Positions 23,623-32,227 of a DNA stretch of 43,815 nucleotides are shown here, in pieces; position 1 is the stretch's first letter; each line of letters starts with the position of its first letter. The DNA comes from Alphaproteobacteria bacterium (GTDB taxonomy: Bacteria; Pseudomonadota; Alphaproteobacteria; M2410). Below the pieces are notes generated by a model. It did no database searches. It saw only the letters and a list, made by a program, of their open reading frames with translations, and was not told where the DNA came from. The position numbers and the translations under genes are program-made. The stretch spans positions 1-43,815 of the forward strand of contig JAJFIN010000106.1 of assembly GCA_021774955.1 (NCBI GenBank), written 5' to 3'.

Positions 23623-25647
23623 ATGAAGAAAATCGATTTACACGTTCATACAAAGTCAGCTGATAGAGAACGTTCAATCGTGTTCGATTTAGAGCGTCTC
23701 AGCGAGTACGTCCAAGTGCGTGAGATAGATTGTGTCGCAATAACCAATCACAATGAATTTGATCTCGTTCAGTTTGAGGAGATCCAATCAACTCTCAACA
23801 TCCTTGTTCTTCCTGGAATCGAGATGGACCTTGAAGGTAGTCAGATACTTCTCATTGGTGACGCATCTAACCTTGGTGATTTCGATTCAAAATGCCAAAA
23901 GATCCAAGAACGACAGCCGAACAAAAGAGATTCTGTTTCGGTCGAAGAGTTAAAGGAAATTTTCGGGGATCTATCCAAATATCTCTTGATACCGCACTAC
24001 GACAAGAATCCAGCTATTAAGGATGGAACACTTAATGCTTTGGGTCCTGACGTTAACGCAGGTGAAGTCGCGAGCCCAAAAAAATTCATGTACTGCATAC
24101 GCAATGACGACAAGCTTGTGCCGGTCTATTTCAGTGATTGTCGTATCGAAGAGTCTCTGACGGAATTTCCCATACGACAAACCTATATTTCGTGTGATGA
24201 ATTGAATTTATCGACCATTAAAAATTGTCTCCGCGACAAGAGTAAGGTTGCACTGTCCTTCAATGATGGGAACGATATTTTTCAAGTTTTTGATGATGGG
24301 CAGCATATATCAACAGGATTGAATGTGATTCTTGGTGAGCGTTCCACGGGGAAGTCGCACACCCTTAAGAGAGTCCGGGACGCGATATCAAACGCCAAGT
24401 ATTTGGAGCAATTTTCTTTAGTGGCAACCGACGATCAAGAGGACGAAAGACGATTCAACCGATTTCTGAGCGACAAACACAGTCTCTTCTCTCGAGAGTA
24501 TTTGGCAGAGTTACAACAAGTTGTGAATGATGTAGTCGAGATCGACCTTGACGCAGATTTGAGACGAGTTGATGTATACCTCAAGTCGTTAAAGAAACAT
24601 GCGAAAGAGTCGGAGAAACACGATGCATTTTCTCGGGCGAAGCTTTTCAGCGAAGAAAAATATCCAGATACCAAACAAACAGGACTAGAGGATTTGATTG
24701 GGTCTACCCAGAACCTAATTGAAAACGTTGAATTCAAAGACACGATTGAAAAGCATGTGTCAATTCAGCATTTGAAAGCGCTTATCGTCGAGTTGATGAC
24801 GCTATATGCAACAAGGGAACAAGAACGTCTAAAGAAAAGATGGGTTAACGAACTAGTTTCGGAAATTAAAGCCAAACTACAAGTACGAACCGCGGCTACA
24901 GTTATTACTGATCTTGATCTCTATGACATTGCGATGAACAAGGTTCGTGTTGAAAAGTTTGAGCGTATAGTGGAGGCAGCTAGAAAACCTAGGGAACTTT
25001 TGCGTAAACCATTGCAAGGCTTTGAACTCGTCGCGACAGCGGGCGAATTCGAAGGTGCTGGGCGGCTAAAAAGGCTAAGTCGTCTGACGGTAGCGTTTTC
25101 AGACGCGTATAAGGTTTATTCAGAACCTTATCGGTTTCTTCAGGCCCTCAAAGAGATTGATGGGTTGGCAGAACAGGATTTATACAAGTACTTTGTCAAA
25201 ATCGACTTCAAAATACTAAATCAAGACGGATATGAAGTATCTGGCGGTGAAAGATCAGAGTTCAATCTTTTGCAGGAAATTCAGGATGCCCAAAATAATG
25301 ACATACTTCTAATTGACGAGCCTGAGTCTTCATTTGACAACCTCTTCCTTAAGGACAGCGTCAATGAAATTATTCGAGAAATTGCCAAGAACATGCCTGT
25401 CGTTTTAGTTACTCACAATAACACTGTAGGGGCATCAATAAAGCCTGCGTATCTTCTTTATACGAGCAAAGAGATGGAGAACGGCAAGGTCGTTTATCGA
25501 ATTTATTCGGGGTTCCCAACAAATAAGCAACTGCAATCGATAGATGGGAAGGCTGTTAGTACATGGGAAGTGACGATGGGTTGTTTAGAAGCAGGGGTCG
25601 ACGCTTATAATGATCGAAGTAGAGGCTATGAAGATATTAAAGATTGA
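23623..25647 (+). CDS. PHP-domain SMC/ABC-like ATPase (TrlF-like)
   Basis: The 674-residue protein begins with a PHP metal-dependent phosphoesterase domain (IDLHVHTKSADRE, AITNHNEFD, LPGIEMDLEG). It continues as an SMC/RecF-type ATPase: Walker A GERSTGKSHT at about residue 236, a helical coiled-coil region at about 290-500, the signature SGGERSEF at about 539, Walker B ILLIDEPESSFD at about 562 and the switch His in VLVTHNN. I recall such fusions named TrlF-like and found in defence islands. An ATP-gated nuclease or phosphatase acting in phage defence is plausible. The next gene overlaps it. Confidence 0.82.
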   Translation: MKKIDLHVHTKSADRERSIVFDLERLSEYVQVREIDCVAITNHNEFDLVQFEEIQSTLNILVLPGIEMDLEGSQILLIGDASNLGDFDSKCQKIQERQPNKRDSVSVEELKEIFGDLSKYLLIPHYDKNPAIKDGTLNALGPDVNAGEVASPKKFMYCIRNDDKLVPVYFSDCRIEESLTEFPIRQTYISCDELNLSTIKNCLRDKSKVALSFNDGNDIFQVFDDGQHISTGLNVILGERSTGKSHTLKRVRDAISNAKYLEQFSLVATDDQEDERRFNRFLSDKHSLFSREYLAELQQVVNDVVEIDLDADLRRVDVYLKSLKKHAKESEKHDAFSRAKLFSEEKYPDTKQTGLEDLIGSTQNLIENVEFKDTIEKHVSIQHLKALIVELMTLYATREQERLKKRWVNELVSEIKAKLQVRTAATVITDLDLYDIAMNKVRVEKFERIVEAARKPRELLRKPLQGFELVATAGEFEGAGRLKRLSRLTVAFSDAYKVYSEPYRFLQALKEIDGLAEQDLYKYFVKIDFKILNQDGYEVSGGERSEFNLLQEIQDAQNNDILLIDEPESSFDNLFLKDSVNEIIREIAKNMPVVLVTHNNTVGASIKPAYLLYTSKEMENGKVVYRIYSGFPTNKQLQSIDGKAVSTWEVTMGCLEAGVDAYNDRSRGYEDIKD

Positions 25648-25954
25648 AAACGGTAAGGGATTTTTTCGCATCTCGGCTGAAGCAGAGTGGCAGGAAATCG
25701 ACACCATCGATAAAGAAGGTCTTATCGTATTGTTAGATGCTTTTCTAACCTCTGATGCAGAAATGGATTTCCCAGAAGAAAACGACATTCAGAATCAAGC
25801 GCAACAAATTGTCTATAAAAGCATCTTTGAAAAACTTAGTAACCTTAGTGACAACAAGAAAAAATTCAAAGATGAAAGTGATCGAAAGTTCCTAAAGGAA
25901 ACGAGAAAATATTCCGATGGAGCTGAGATTGCCGATTCGACTCAAGAAGAATAG
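25628..25954 (+). CDS. Small partner of the PHP-ATPase
   Basis: The 108-residue acidic protein contains MKILKIENGKGFFRISAEAEW and a lysine- and aspartate-rich helical C-terminal part. The start at 25628 overlaps the ATPase gene by 20 bp and is preceded by AGAGG; an ATG at 25610 is the alternative. Translational coupling and its fixed position suggest it works with the ATPase, perhaps as a regulatory or immunity subunit. The family is not recognised. Confidence 0.65.
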   Translation: MKILKIENGKGFFRISAEAEWQEIDTIDKEGLIVLLDAFLTSDAEMDFPEENDIQNQAQQIVYKSIFEKLSNLSDNKKKFKDESDRKFLKETRKYSDGAEIADSTQEE

Positions 25955-26009
25955 TTCGGTTGCTTGATTTCCAAAGGGATGCAGCCTGATGCGAGCGAAG
26001 ATAAAAGAG

Positions 26010-26048
26010 AAGCGGCATTGAGTGGATAAGTTCCAGTCAATGCCGCTT
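26010..26048. repeat. Perfect 12-bp inverted repeat (large hairpin)
   Basis: AAGCGGCATTGA at 26010-26021 is exactly inverted at 26037-26048 with a 15-base loop. There is no T run after it, so it is not a classic terminator. It lies between the PHP-ATPase module and recombinase-tail copy C. Confidence 0.7.
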
Positions 26049-26097
26049 CGAGACATAAGAATCAAAAAATTGCTCTGCAGAGTCGTAGATTTTGTCA

Positions 26098-26225
26098 CGG
26101 AGTAAATTCGGGCCAAATTGTCGAGTGCACCGCATCGTGTCGATCTTCGAACGAGGATCAAGCAGCTCTTCACTATCCTACTTGGCCTTGCCGAGAACGA
26201 AAAATCTAACCCCAATCTGATTTGA
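26098..26225 (+). pseudogene. Serine-recombinase 3'-end remnant, copy C
   Basis: From a TAAATT shared with the other copies, one frame encodes LSSAPHRVDLRTRIKQLFTI and onward to a TGA at 26223-26225. It aligns with the tail of the intact recombinase (NGAPYRGDTRTRMKQLLAIL). No catalytic domain remains upstream. Confidence 0.6.
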
Positions 26226-26437
26226 AGCCCATTTGAAGTGACGAGCAACAGACCAGGCGGGGTCGAATGTTCGTGTTAGGGCAATAGTTGTGTGCTTGCA
26301 GTTTGCAATTGCGAATCTTTAGCTCACTTGACAAAGTTCAAATTCATGAGAGAATTAATCTCTGTACAGAATATATTGCTGCTAAAACGTGCTTATTAGA
26401 TGAGTGTGCAGGGAGTTTTGCCAAAAATTAATTTCAT
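26226..26437. other. Intergenic region after copy C
   Basis: No gene seen. Sequence is AT-rich; TTGACAAAGTT at about 26329 could be a promoter -35 element for the small frame at 26438, but no clear -10 box at the right spacing stands out. Confidence 0.3.
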
Positions 26438-26587
26438 ATGCCTATGCAAGAATACATAAAAATATTTGAAGAACTGGGTGAAGCCGTATCCAAGACATTA
26501 GACGAACAAATGCGAGAAGAGCTGATTAAGCAATTTGAAGATCAACTGCATCAATTCGGTTTGAAGTCTTCGTTTGATGATGATTAG
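26438..26587 (+). CDS. Possible 49-residue acidic small protein
   Basis: The frame begins MPMQEYIKIFEELGEAVSKT and is helical and strongly acidic, ending FDDD. It runs convergently into the 803-residue gene, overlapping its last 62 bp. Composition looks protein-like and it could be an antitoxin or partner of that gene, but there is no clear ribosome-binding site. Confidence 0.4.
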   Translation: MPMQEYIKIFEELGEAVSKTLDEQMREELIKQFEDQLHQFGLKSSFDDD

Positions 26588-28937
26588 TCGGCGCGTTTTT
26601 GGCCAAACCTAGCTCGATTAGTTCAAATTCGTCAATCTTTCTTAGATGGTATTTAGTTTCCACTCCATTGGCATTCTTATCGCTAAGTGGGAAGAGCTGA
26701 AAGCTATGGAAAAAGTCTAGCTGTCTATCCTTTGCGTTTAGTAGCAGTTCTAAGTAGTCGTCACCAACTTTTGCGCGGCGTGATATTTCCAGCAATCTAT
26801 TTCGAAAAGACTCTATTTGAACAATATCTTCTGAGTTCAACGCTAGTTCTGTAGCTCGACTCAAAATCGTGTCGAGTGTCCCTATTGCTTCATCAAGCAG
26901 CGACGTGTCCTGACATTCAGGGTGTTTAAAGTATTCGTATAAACATAGCGCTCGACCAAAGGAAACTCGCAACCAAAACTCTGGCATTTTGTTGATAGAA
27001 ATTGAGGAAAGTGCGAATCCATAGGCCCCTAGTGCCAACTTAAAAGCGTCGCTCTGCCTCTTTCTATTTTCAAGGCTAGCAAGCTGATGAAGTATGAATG
27101 CTCGGAATGCCCCGCTGTTAGCCCTAAGCAGCTCACGTTGTTCTTGGCTTGATGGGTCTGGAGCCTCGTTGACGGTCTCCAGCGCTTCGTCAAATGCCTC
27201 AAGTGCTTTCTTTAGCTCCTCAGCGCGCGGTTTCCCTGTTCGAATGCTTGCCAATCTAAAATAGGCATGGCCAATATGGTTGTGTATCCTTATCCAGTCC
27301 AGAGGTTTCGGAACTTTCCCGTTCAGTGCTGACTTACTTTGAGTAAATGCTTCAATAGCACCCTTGAGCAATTTCTTACGCTTCGATTGGCTTTTGATGC
27401 TGGCAAGCTTCAGAAGCACCACCCCTAAATAGAATTGTATTTCCCGCCACTGGTCTTTTGCATCTTCCTTGGTCCAAACCAAGCTTGCTAGTTCGAAGGC
27501 TTTAGCAGCATCCTCGAGCCGTTTTAACCGATTCTTGCTGGTATCTTGGGCGGCTAAGCCGAGTAGAGCCAGACCGTATATGCTCTGAGTTAATGCCCAC
27601 TGCAATTTAAATGAATATCTTTTCAGCACCGGTAGAGCACTGGCAAATGCCTTTGTCGCCGTCTCCAGAGTTTCCTGTCGTGCGCTACCCGCAAGTCGAG
27701 ATGCCAAGCCTACACAAACAATGCCATACAGGCTTTCGGTCATCGACTGTAGCACTAACGTGCCTTCCCCTTTCCATGCTTCTATGGCTGCAGAAAGCTC
27801 TTTCAAAGCCGCTTGGAATAGGCTGAGACCCCTATCTTCGCCACCCTTCAGAGGTGCGAGTATCAAATATAAAATACCCAGAAGAGACCTAATGCTTGCG
27901 TATTCAGCTCCATGGTCTCTTGGCATCCAAATCTCTAACGCCTCTTGGGTTGAGCCAATTGCTTCCTCGACACCTTTGATTTTGTCCTGTTTTTCCTCCA
28001 TTGCCGAAAGTGACAAGCGAGCCAAGCTAAAAGACATAAGAACTACTGAGCGATTATCCCCGGTTAGGGCTGTATTTTCCATTTCTAGAAAATTACGCAG
28101 CTGTTCAACGATGGGCCTCAATACTACATTAAGTTCAGTCAGACGCTTTTTGTCTATTGTAGGGCCCTCAATTGTACTCAAGGAGAAGTCCTGGAGTGGG
28201 CTTATAGACGCAACAATTTGTGCCACTAATGCAGCACAAAGCGCGTCATTCACGCCTTCCCTGAATTCGACAATTATTGGAGTAACAGCGCTTTCCAAAT
28301 CCTCTGCTTGCAGGTGGAGAGGTAGGAAATACAATTCATAGCGCGCTCTCTCTTTGTCCGACATTAAATTATACTTGCCCCATACGAGAACATCCGCATT
28401 CTTATCGGCAAGTAGCTCTCGACGTTCTTTTAGTTTGGCTTCGAACTTCTTTGGATTATTCGTGGGGAGAGGTTTTAGGGTTTTTCTCAGACGACGGACT
28501 TCAATACCTTTTGCTGTCTTTTGTCTTGTCAAAAATGCCCATAATCGTATGGGAATTTGCTGCCAGCGGTTGAGCCCAAAATTTTTGTTCAGGTAATCCA
28601 CCAATGCAGTCGTGTTTTTCTTCTTTCGGTTGTCCCCCTCTAAGTTGGCGACAAAGATAGTCAAAATCGTCTTCTTAGAGGGGCGCATGAGCCTTATTCC
28701 GACTAGTATCGCTCCCCACGTTAAGAAGGGTAAAACAACGTAGTAGAATAGCTGATTAGTAATAAACCGTTGCAAAAAGTCTATTGTTGGTCCTACCCAC
28801 GACGGGGGAAGGAACGTGCTGAGGAATATCTCAAGCTTCTCAAGGACTCCATTTGCGGTAGAGACCATTTTTGAAATCAGACTGTTTAGGGTGTTGACGA
28901 TATTGCCACACTCCATCAGCCTATTCCTTCCGTACAC
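26526..28937 (-). CDS. Membrane-anchored TPR-like helical-repeat protein
   Basis: The 803-residue protein has an N-terminal amphipathic stretch and a TM segment (LFYYVVLPFLTWGAILVGI, about residues 73-91). A domain beginning LTIFVANLEGD follows (about 105-240) and resembles the nucleotide-binding-like domain that precedes TPRs in some signalling proteins. From about 300 to the end it is alpha-helical with TPR-like spacing (AYFRLASIRTG, ALEAFDEALETV, AYGFALSSISI). Such proteins are scaffolds or sensors, and this one stands alone between recombinase-tail copies C and D. Function unknown; a defence role is conjecture. Confidence 0.68.
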   Translation of the reverse strand: MYGRNRLMECGNIVNTLNSLISKMVSTANGVLEKLEIFLSTFLPPSWVGPTIDFLQRFITNQLFYYVVLPFLTWGAILVGIRLMRPSKKTILTIFVANLEGDNRKKKNTTALVDYLNKNFGLNRWQQIPIRLWAFLTRQKTAKGIEVRRLRKTLKPLPTNNPKKFEAKLKERRELLADKNADVLVWGKYNLMSDKERARYELYFLPLHLQAEDLESAVTPIIVEFREGVNDALCAALVAQIVASISPLQDFSLSTIEGPTIDKKRLTELNVVLRPIVEQLRNFLEMENTALTGDNRSVVLMSFSLARLSLSAMEEKQDKIKGVEEAIGSTQEALEIWMPRDHGAEYASIRSLLGILYLILAPLKGGEDRGLSLFQAALKELSAAIEAWKGEGTLVLQSMTESLYGIVCVGLASRLAGSARQETLETATKAFASALPVLKRYSFKLQWALTQSIYGLALLGLAAQDTSKNRLKRLEDAAKAFELASLVWTKEDAKDQWREIQFYLGVVLLKLASIKSQSKRKKLLKGAIEAFTQSKSALNGKVPKPLDWIRIHNHIGHAYFRLASIRTGKPRAEELKKALEAFDEALETVNEAPDPSSQEQRELLRANSGAFRAFILHQLASLENRKRQSDAFKLALGAYGFALSSISINKMPEFWLRVSFGRALCLYEYFKHPECQDTSLLDEAIGTLDTILSRATELALNSEDIVQIESFRNRLLEISRRAKVGDDYLELLLNAKDRQLDFFHSFQLFPLSDKNANGVETKYHLRKIDEFELIELGLAKNAPTNHHQTKTSNRIDAVDLQIA

Positions 28938-30046
28938 GGTGGAATGCTGTGTTAGATGGGCTGTTGGGCCAATAAACTGTAAGGCATTCGGATGAACGGG
29001 AAGTAACGTTCATCCGAGACTTATTGATGCATGAATATTCGAAAACTGAGTAATCCAATAGAACTTGCACGCATGAAATATTGCGCCCCCCGTGTACCCC
29101 TGGGAAGACTAAACCAAATCAAGACGCTTGAGCAAGAGTATTCGCATACCTCTGGGACAGATGGTTTTTCTCCGTTCAGCATCACGCCAAACACGAAGAG
29201 TATTGTTAGAGTGGCATGTCTCGTATTTGAGCTTTCCAGAATGGAGCGAGAGCGGATTAGTATCGGTTTGTCATCAATTCTTGAGTAGTTTCCGTATCAG
29301 CGCCAGCTGCAAACAGTCAAACACAAAGCTATATACGTTATCGTTTTACGATATCATCCGAGCCGCATCGCTACGATGGCCGACTGCCGATATCACTAAC
29401 TTCGTCATGTATGTATGTTACGGGGTAAATTTTGTCCGCTGTGTCAGGTGCACCGCATCGCCCTGACGCTCGAACCAGAGCTAAGCAACTCTTTGCTCTT
29501 TTGTGTGAGGGTGCCAAGCAGGAATAATTATACCCCCCGTGCAAAGAACTAGTTCGTGTCATAAGACGCCCGGGGAGATCAAAAGATCAGTTCACAGAAT
29601 ATACTAATTGCTGCCTTTCCATCTGCAGAATGGCTCAAAAAATTGCAGACTCAGAATCACTTGCCATTTTCGTACTTATACGCTTCATCTCTTCCAGAAA
29701 TAGGCCCGAATAGTCTAGTCGCGAATGTGCTGCGAACAATTATCAACCTGAGGCAAATCAGTCCGTTAGGATACAGTAGATCGGACTATAGCCGAGCCTG
29801 CAGAGACCGCTCAAACTCCAACGACGCATTGTTGCGAAGGCCCATGAGCCCTATAATGGAATAGCTCTAAAATTGGAGTCTTGGAGCAAGAGCTAGCTGG
29901 AATTCTCAAGAAAATGATCGATTTAGTCGTCTTTGCTGACGATGGATTTGCAATTCCAATATGATGCAGCCTGCGGAAAGTTGACTTCCAAAGTACAACT
30001 GTCAAAGTATTAACTTACGTTGTCTATTTCGATTGTTCGTTGGGAC
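28938..30046. other. Gene-poor 1.1 kb with recombinase remnants
   Basis: No intact gene is evident. A frame at 29031-29288 ends in VFELSRMERERISIGLSSIL, which resembles the resolvase-domain helix E of serine recombinases (compare AMAQWEREEIAERV), so it may be a decayed catalytic-domain piece. Copy D of the recombinase tail lies at 29421-29527. The segment 29530-30046 holds only short frames with many stops; I see nothing convincing there. Confidence 0.45.
29421..29527 (+). pseudogene. Serine-recombinase 3'-end remnant, copy D
   Basis: Starting at CGGGGTAAATT, the same block as copy B, one frame encodes SGAPHRPDARTRAKQLFALL and ends GAKQE at TAA 29525-29527. It is the closest of the remnants to the intact recombinase C terminus in length and sequence. 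Confidence 0.62.
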
Positions 30047-30721
30047 ATGAGGGTGTCAATGGAAACGTTTAAATCGGTTGTTGAAAACATTCGTGATCCG
30101 TCTGGACCGCTTGGTTTTTCGGTAGATTTCCTTTCGAATTTCACAAATGATTTTTTTTGGTTTGTATTTTCAGCCGCCGTTCTGTCGTTTTTGTTGCCAC
30201 GAGTTATAGAAGTTCGCGCTTATCGAAAGCAGCGTCGTGCAAGGAGAATGATTGCGGCAAGGATTGCAAGAGTTCACGACCATATATATGGATATGCGGA
30301 ATATTTGAAAACCAGGATTGAAAACGGCCAACCGATCGATCCAAACTCGGAACCCAAAATTCTTCTCGGAAACGCGTTGTATCATCTAATGGATGTGCCA
30401 AAGCATTTTTCGGTTGCCTTGAGGGGCAACGTTGCCGATGCGTATTTTGAGTACCGTATTCTGACGACATGCGGATCAGCGTTTATAGCAACACAAGCCA
30501 ATGATTATAATGGAATTTTTCAAGAAATATTCTTTTCAAAGATCGACACTTTTCTTCCAGATCCTGTACAATTGAATAATTCTTATAAGAGAATTATGAG
30601 ACACCTCGGGCGGGACATATGGGAAGTGCAGGCAATGCAGGACTATGTGAAGCCATGGGACAAAAAGACAATTAAAAAATACAAAATCATAGCTGATTTT
30701 TTCAAATTAAAGAGAGTTTAG
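30047..30721 (+). CDS. Single-TM membrane protein, function unknown
   Basis: The 224-residue protein has one TM helix near the N terminus (FFWFVFSAAVLSFLLP, about residues 35-52) followed by a basic stop-transfer segment (RAYRKQRRARR) and a soluble C-terminal part. The ATG at 30047 is preferred to the TTG at 30020. It ends 13 bp before the M20 deacetylase gene, which has its own GGAG site, so the two are likely cotranscribed. Family not recognised. Confidence 0.65.
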   Translation: MRVSMETFKSVVENIRDPSGPLGFSVDFLSNFTNDFFWFVFSAAVLSFLLPRVIEVRAYRKQRRARRMIAARIARVHDHIYGYAEYLKTRIENGQPIDPNSEPKILLGNALYHLMDVPKHFSVALRGNVADAYFEYRILTTCGSAFIATQANDYNGIFQEIFFSKIDTFLPDPVQLNNSYKRIMRHLGRDIWEVQAMQDYVKPWDKKTIKKYKIIADFFKLKRV

Positions 30722-30734
30722 GAGCCGCAATAAT

Positions 30735-31901
30735 ATGAACAAAACAAGTTACTCTTCGGCTGAAATGCTAGATAAACTAGTGTCTTTTGACACAACTAGC
30801 CGAAATTCAAATTTGGATCTAATTCAATTCGTTAGTGAGTATCTCTTAGGCTTGGGAGTCAAATCAAAGCTTGTTCAAAGTCCAGACAAGACAAAGGCAA
30901 ATCTCCTCGCTAGTATTGGACCTCAAAAGGCAGGTGGCGTGGTGTTATCAGGTCACACCGACGTTGTTCCAGTGGACGGCCAGGATTGGCACTCGGATCC
31001 TTTCAAGTTGATAGAAAAAGATGATAAATATTATGGCCGTGGAACTGCAGACATGAAGGGATTTTGTGCTGTAGTTCTAGCAAAAGTCCCAAGAATTTTG
31101 AGCGCAAAACTCCAAGAGCCAATTCATTTGGCGTTCTCATATGATGAAGAAGTAGGCTGCATCGGTGTTCGAGACCTTTTGCCTGTCCTAAAAAATGAAA
31201 TTCATTCTCCTAAGGCGGTCATCGTTGGGGAACCAACTTCAATGAAAGTGGCCACATCTCACAAGGGCATCAAATGCATGCGCACAGAGATTCGAGGTGT
31301 AGAGGCTCATTCTGCATACGCACATCAAGGCGAAAGTGCTATCTTCGCTGCATCCAAACTAATTGGATATCTGTCCGAACTTGCAGAAAAATGTAAGAAT
31401 GACGGCCCTCACGATGATAGATTTAACCCACCTTACACAACGATCAATATCGGAGATATTCAGGGAGGATCAGCGATCAATATAATTCCCAACCACTGCT
31501 TTTTTAATTGGGAACATAGGCCTATTCCTAGCCAAGACCCTGATGAAATTCCGGCCTTGTTTGAGGAGTTTGCAGAAGGAAAAGTGCTAGCAAAAATGCG
31601 CGAGCGTTTCGATACTTGTGAAATAGAAACGTCTGAATGGGCTTTTGTCCCTGCATTTAATTCTCAACCAGGATCTAACGCCGAGAGCTTAGCGCTAGCG
31701 TTAGCTGGACGTAACTCAACTGAAGCTATTTCGTTCACTACGGAAGCTGGGCTATTTGAGCAAATAGATTTCCCCACGGTGGTTTGTGGACCTGGAAGTA
31801 TGGATCAAGGCCACAAGCCAAATGAATTTGTTTCTCGCCAACAAATTGAGGCGTGTGAACATTTCATTGACAAACTTACTGCGGCTTTTTCGGCAAAATA
31901 G
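30735..31901 (+). CDS. argE: M20 deacetylase, acetylornithine deacetylase-like
   Basis: ArgE removes acetyl from N-acetylornithine in a zinc-dependent reaction. Motifs include LSGHTDVVPVDG (metal His and Asp, about residue 74), WHSDPF, YGRGTADMKGF (bridging Asp), SYDEEVGCIG (catalytic Glu), and VGEPTSMKVA. The dimerisation domain starts near IRGVEAHSAYA. The length of 388 fits. GGAG lies before the ATG. In a genomic island, behind a small membrane protein gene, it may act on another N-acyl substrate, so the gene symbol is by similarity only. Confidence 0.85.
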   Translation: MNKTSYSSAEMLDKLVSFDTTSRNSNLDLIQFVSEYLLGLGVKSKLVQSPDKTKANLLASIGPQKAGGVVLSGHTDVVPVDGQDWHSDPFKLIEKDDKYYGRGTADMKGFCAVVLAKVPRILSAKLQEPIHLAFSYDEEVGCIGVRDLLPVLKNEIHSPKAVIVGEPTSMKVATSHKGIKCMRTEIRGVEAHSAYAHQGESAIFAASKLIGYLSELAEKCKNDGPHDDRFNPPYTTINIGDIQGGSAINIIPNHCFFNWEHRPIPSQDPDEIPALFEEFAEGKVLAKMRERFDTCEIETSEWAFVPAFNSQPGSNAESLALALAGRNSTEAISFTTEAGLFEQIDFPTVVCGPGSMDQGHKPNEFVSRQQIEACEHFIDKLTAAFSAK

Positions 31902-32227
31902 AAGTCCGTCAATTCATATTACTCCTCAGACACGACTTGTTGGGAGTTGGGCCCACGGCTGTTTCATTTACAGATTTCGGAGTCGCTTCTAACACATATA
32001 TGTTTAGAACATGACCTTTGACCTGCACTGACCTGCCCCCCTGATTGACCTCACTCATAAGGAAGATCTGTTCTGGTTGAGCCGCTCCCCATATTGCCCT
32101 CACCGGAGATTAGAGTTTCCGGCTTTGAACACGATGGCGGGCTGGTTGCGCCGTGATCTGTGAGTGCTATCGGGGTTTCGTCATGATGACTGTGACTCAC
32201 GTGTCAAACGCAGCACAATGCGATCAC
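31902..32227. other. Intergenic region with insertion-sequence scar
   Basis: No gene is seen. The segment contains the TGACCTGCCC repeat (32029-32070), then sequence to about 32150 of higher GC than its surroundings, consistent with the eroded end of an insertion sequence. Confidence 0.45.
32029..32070 (+). repeat. Insertion-sequence-end-like repeat, copy 2
   Basis: It begins TGACCTGCCCC and ends GGAAGATCTG, aligning with gaps to 21738-21781 in the same orientation. The two copies lie 10.3 kb apart and bracket the recombinase-tail modules and the M20 gene. Confidence 0.45.
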
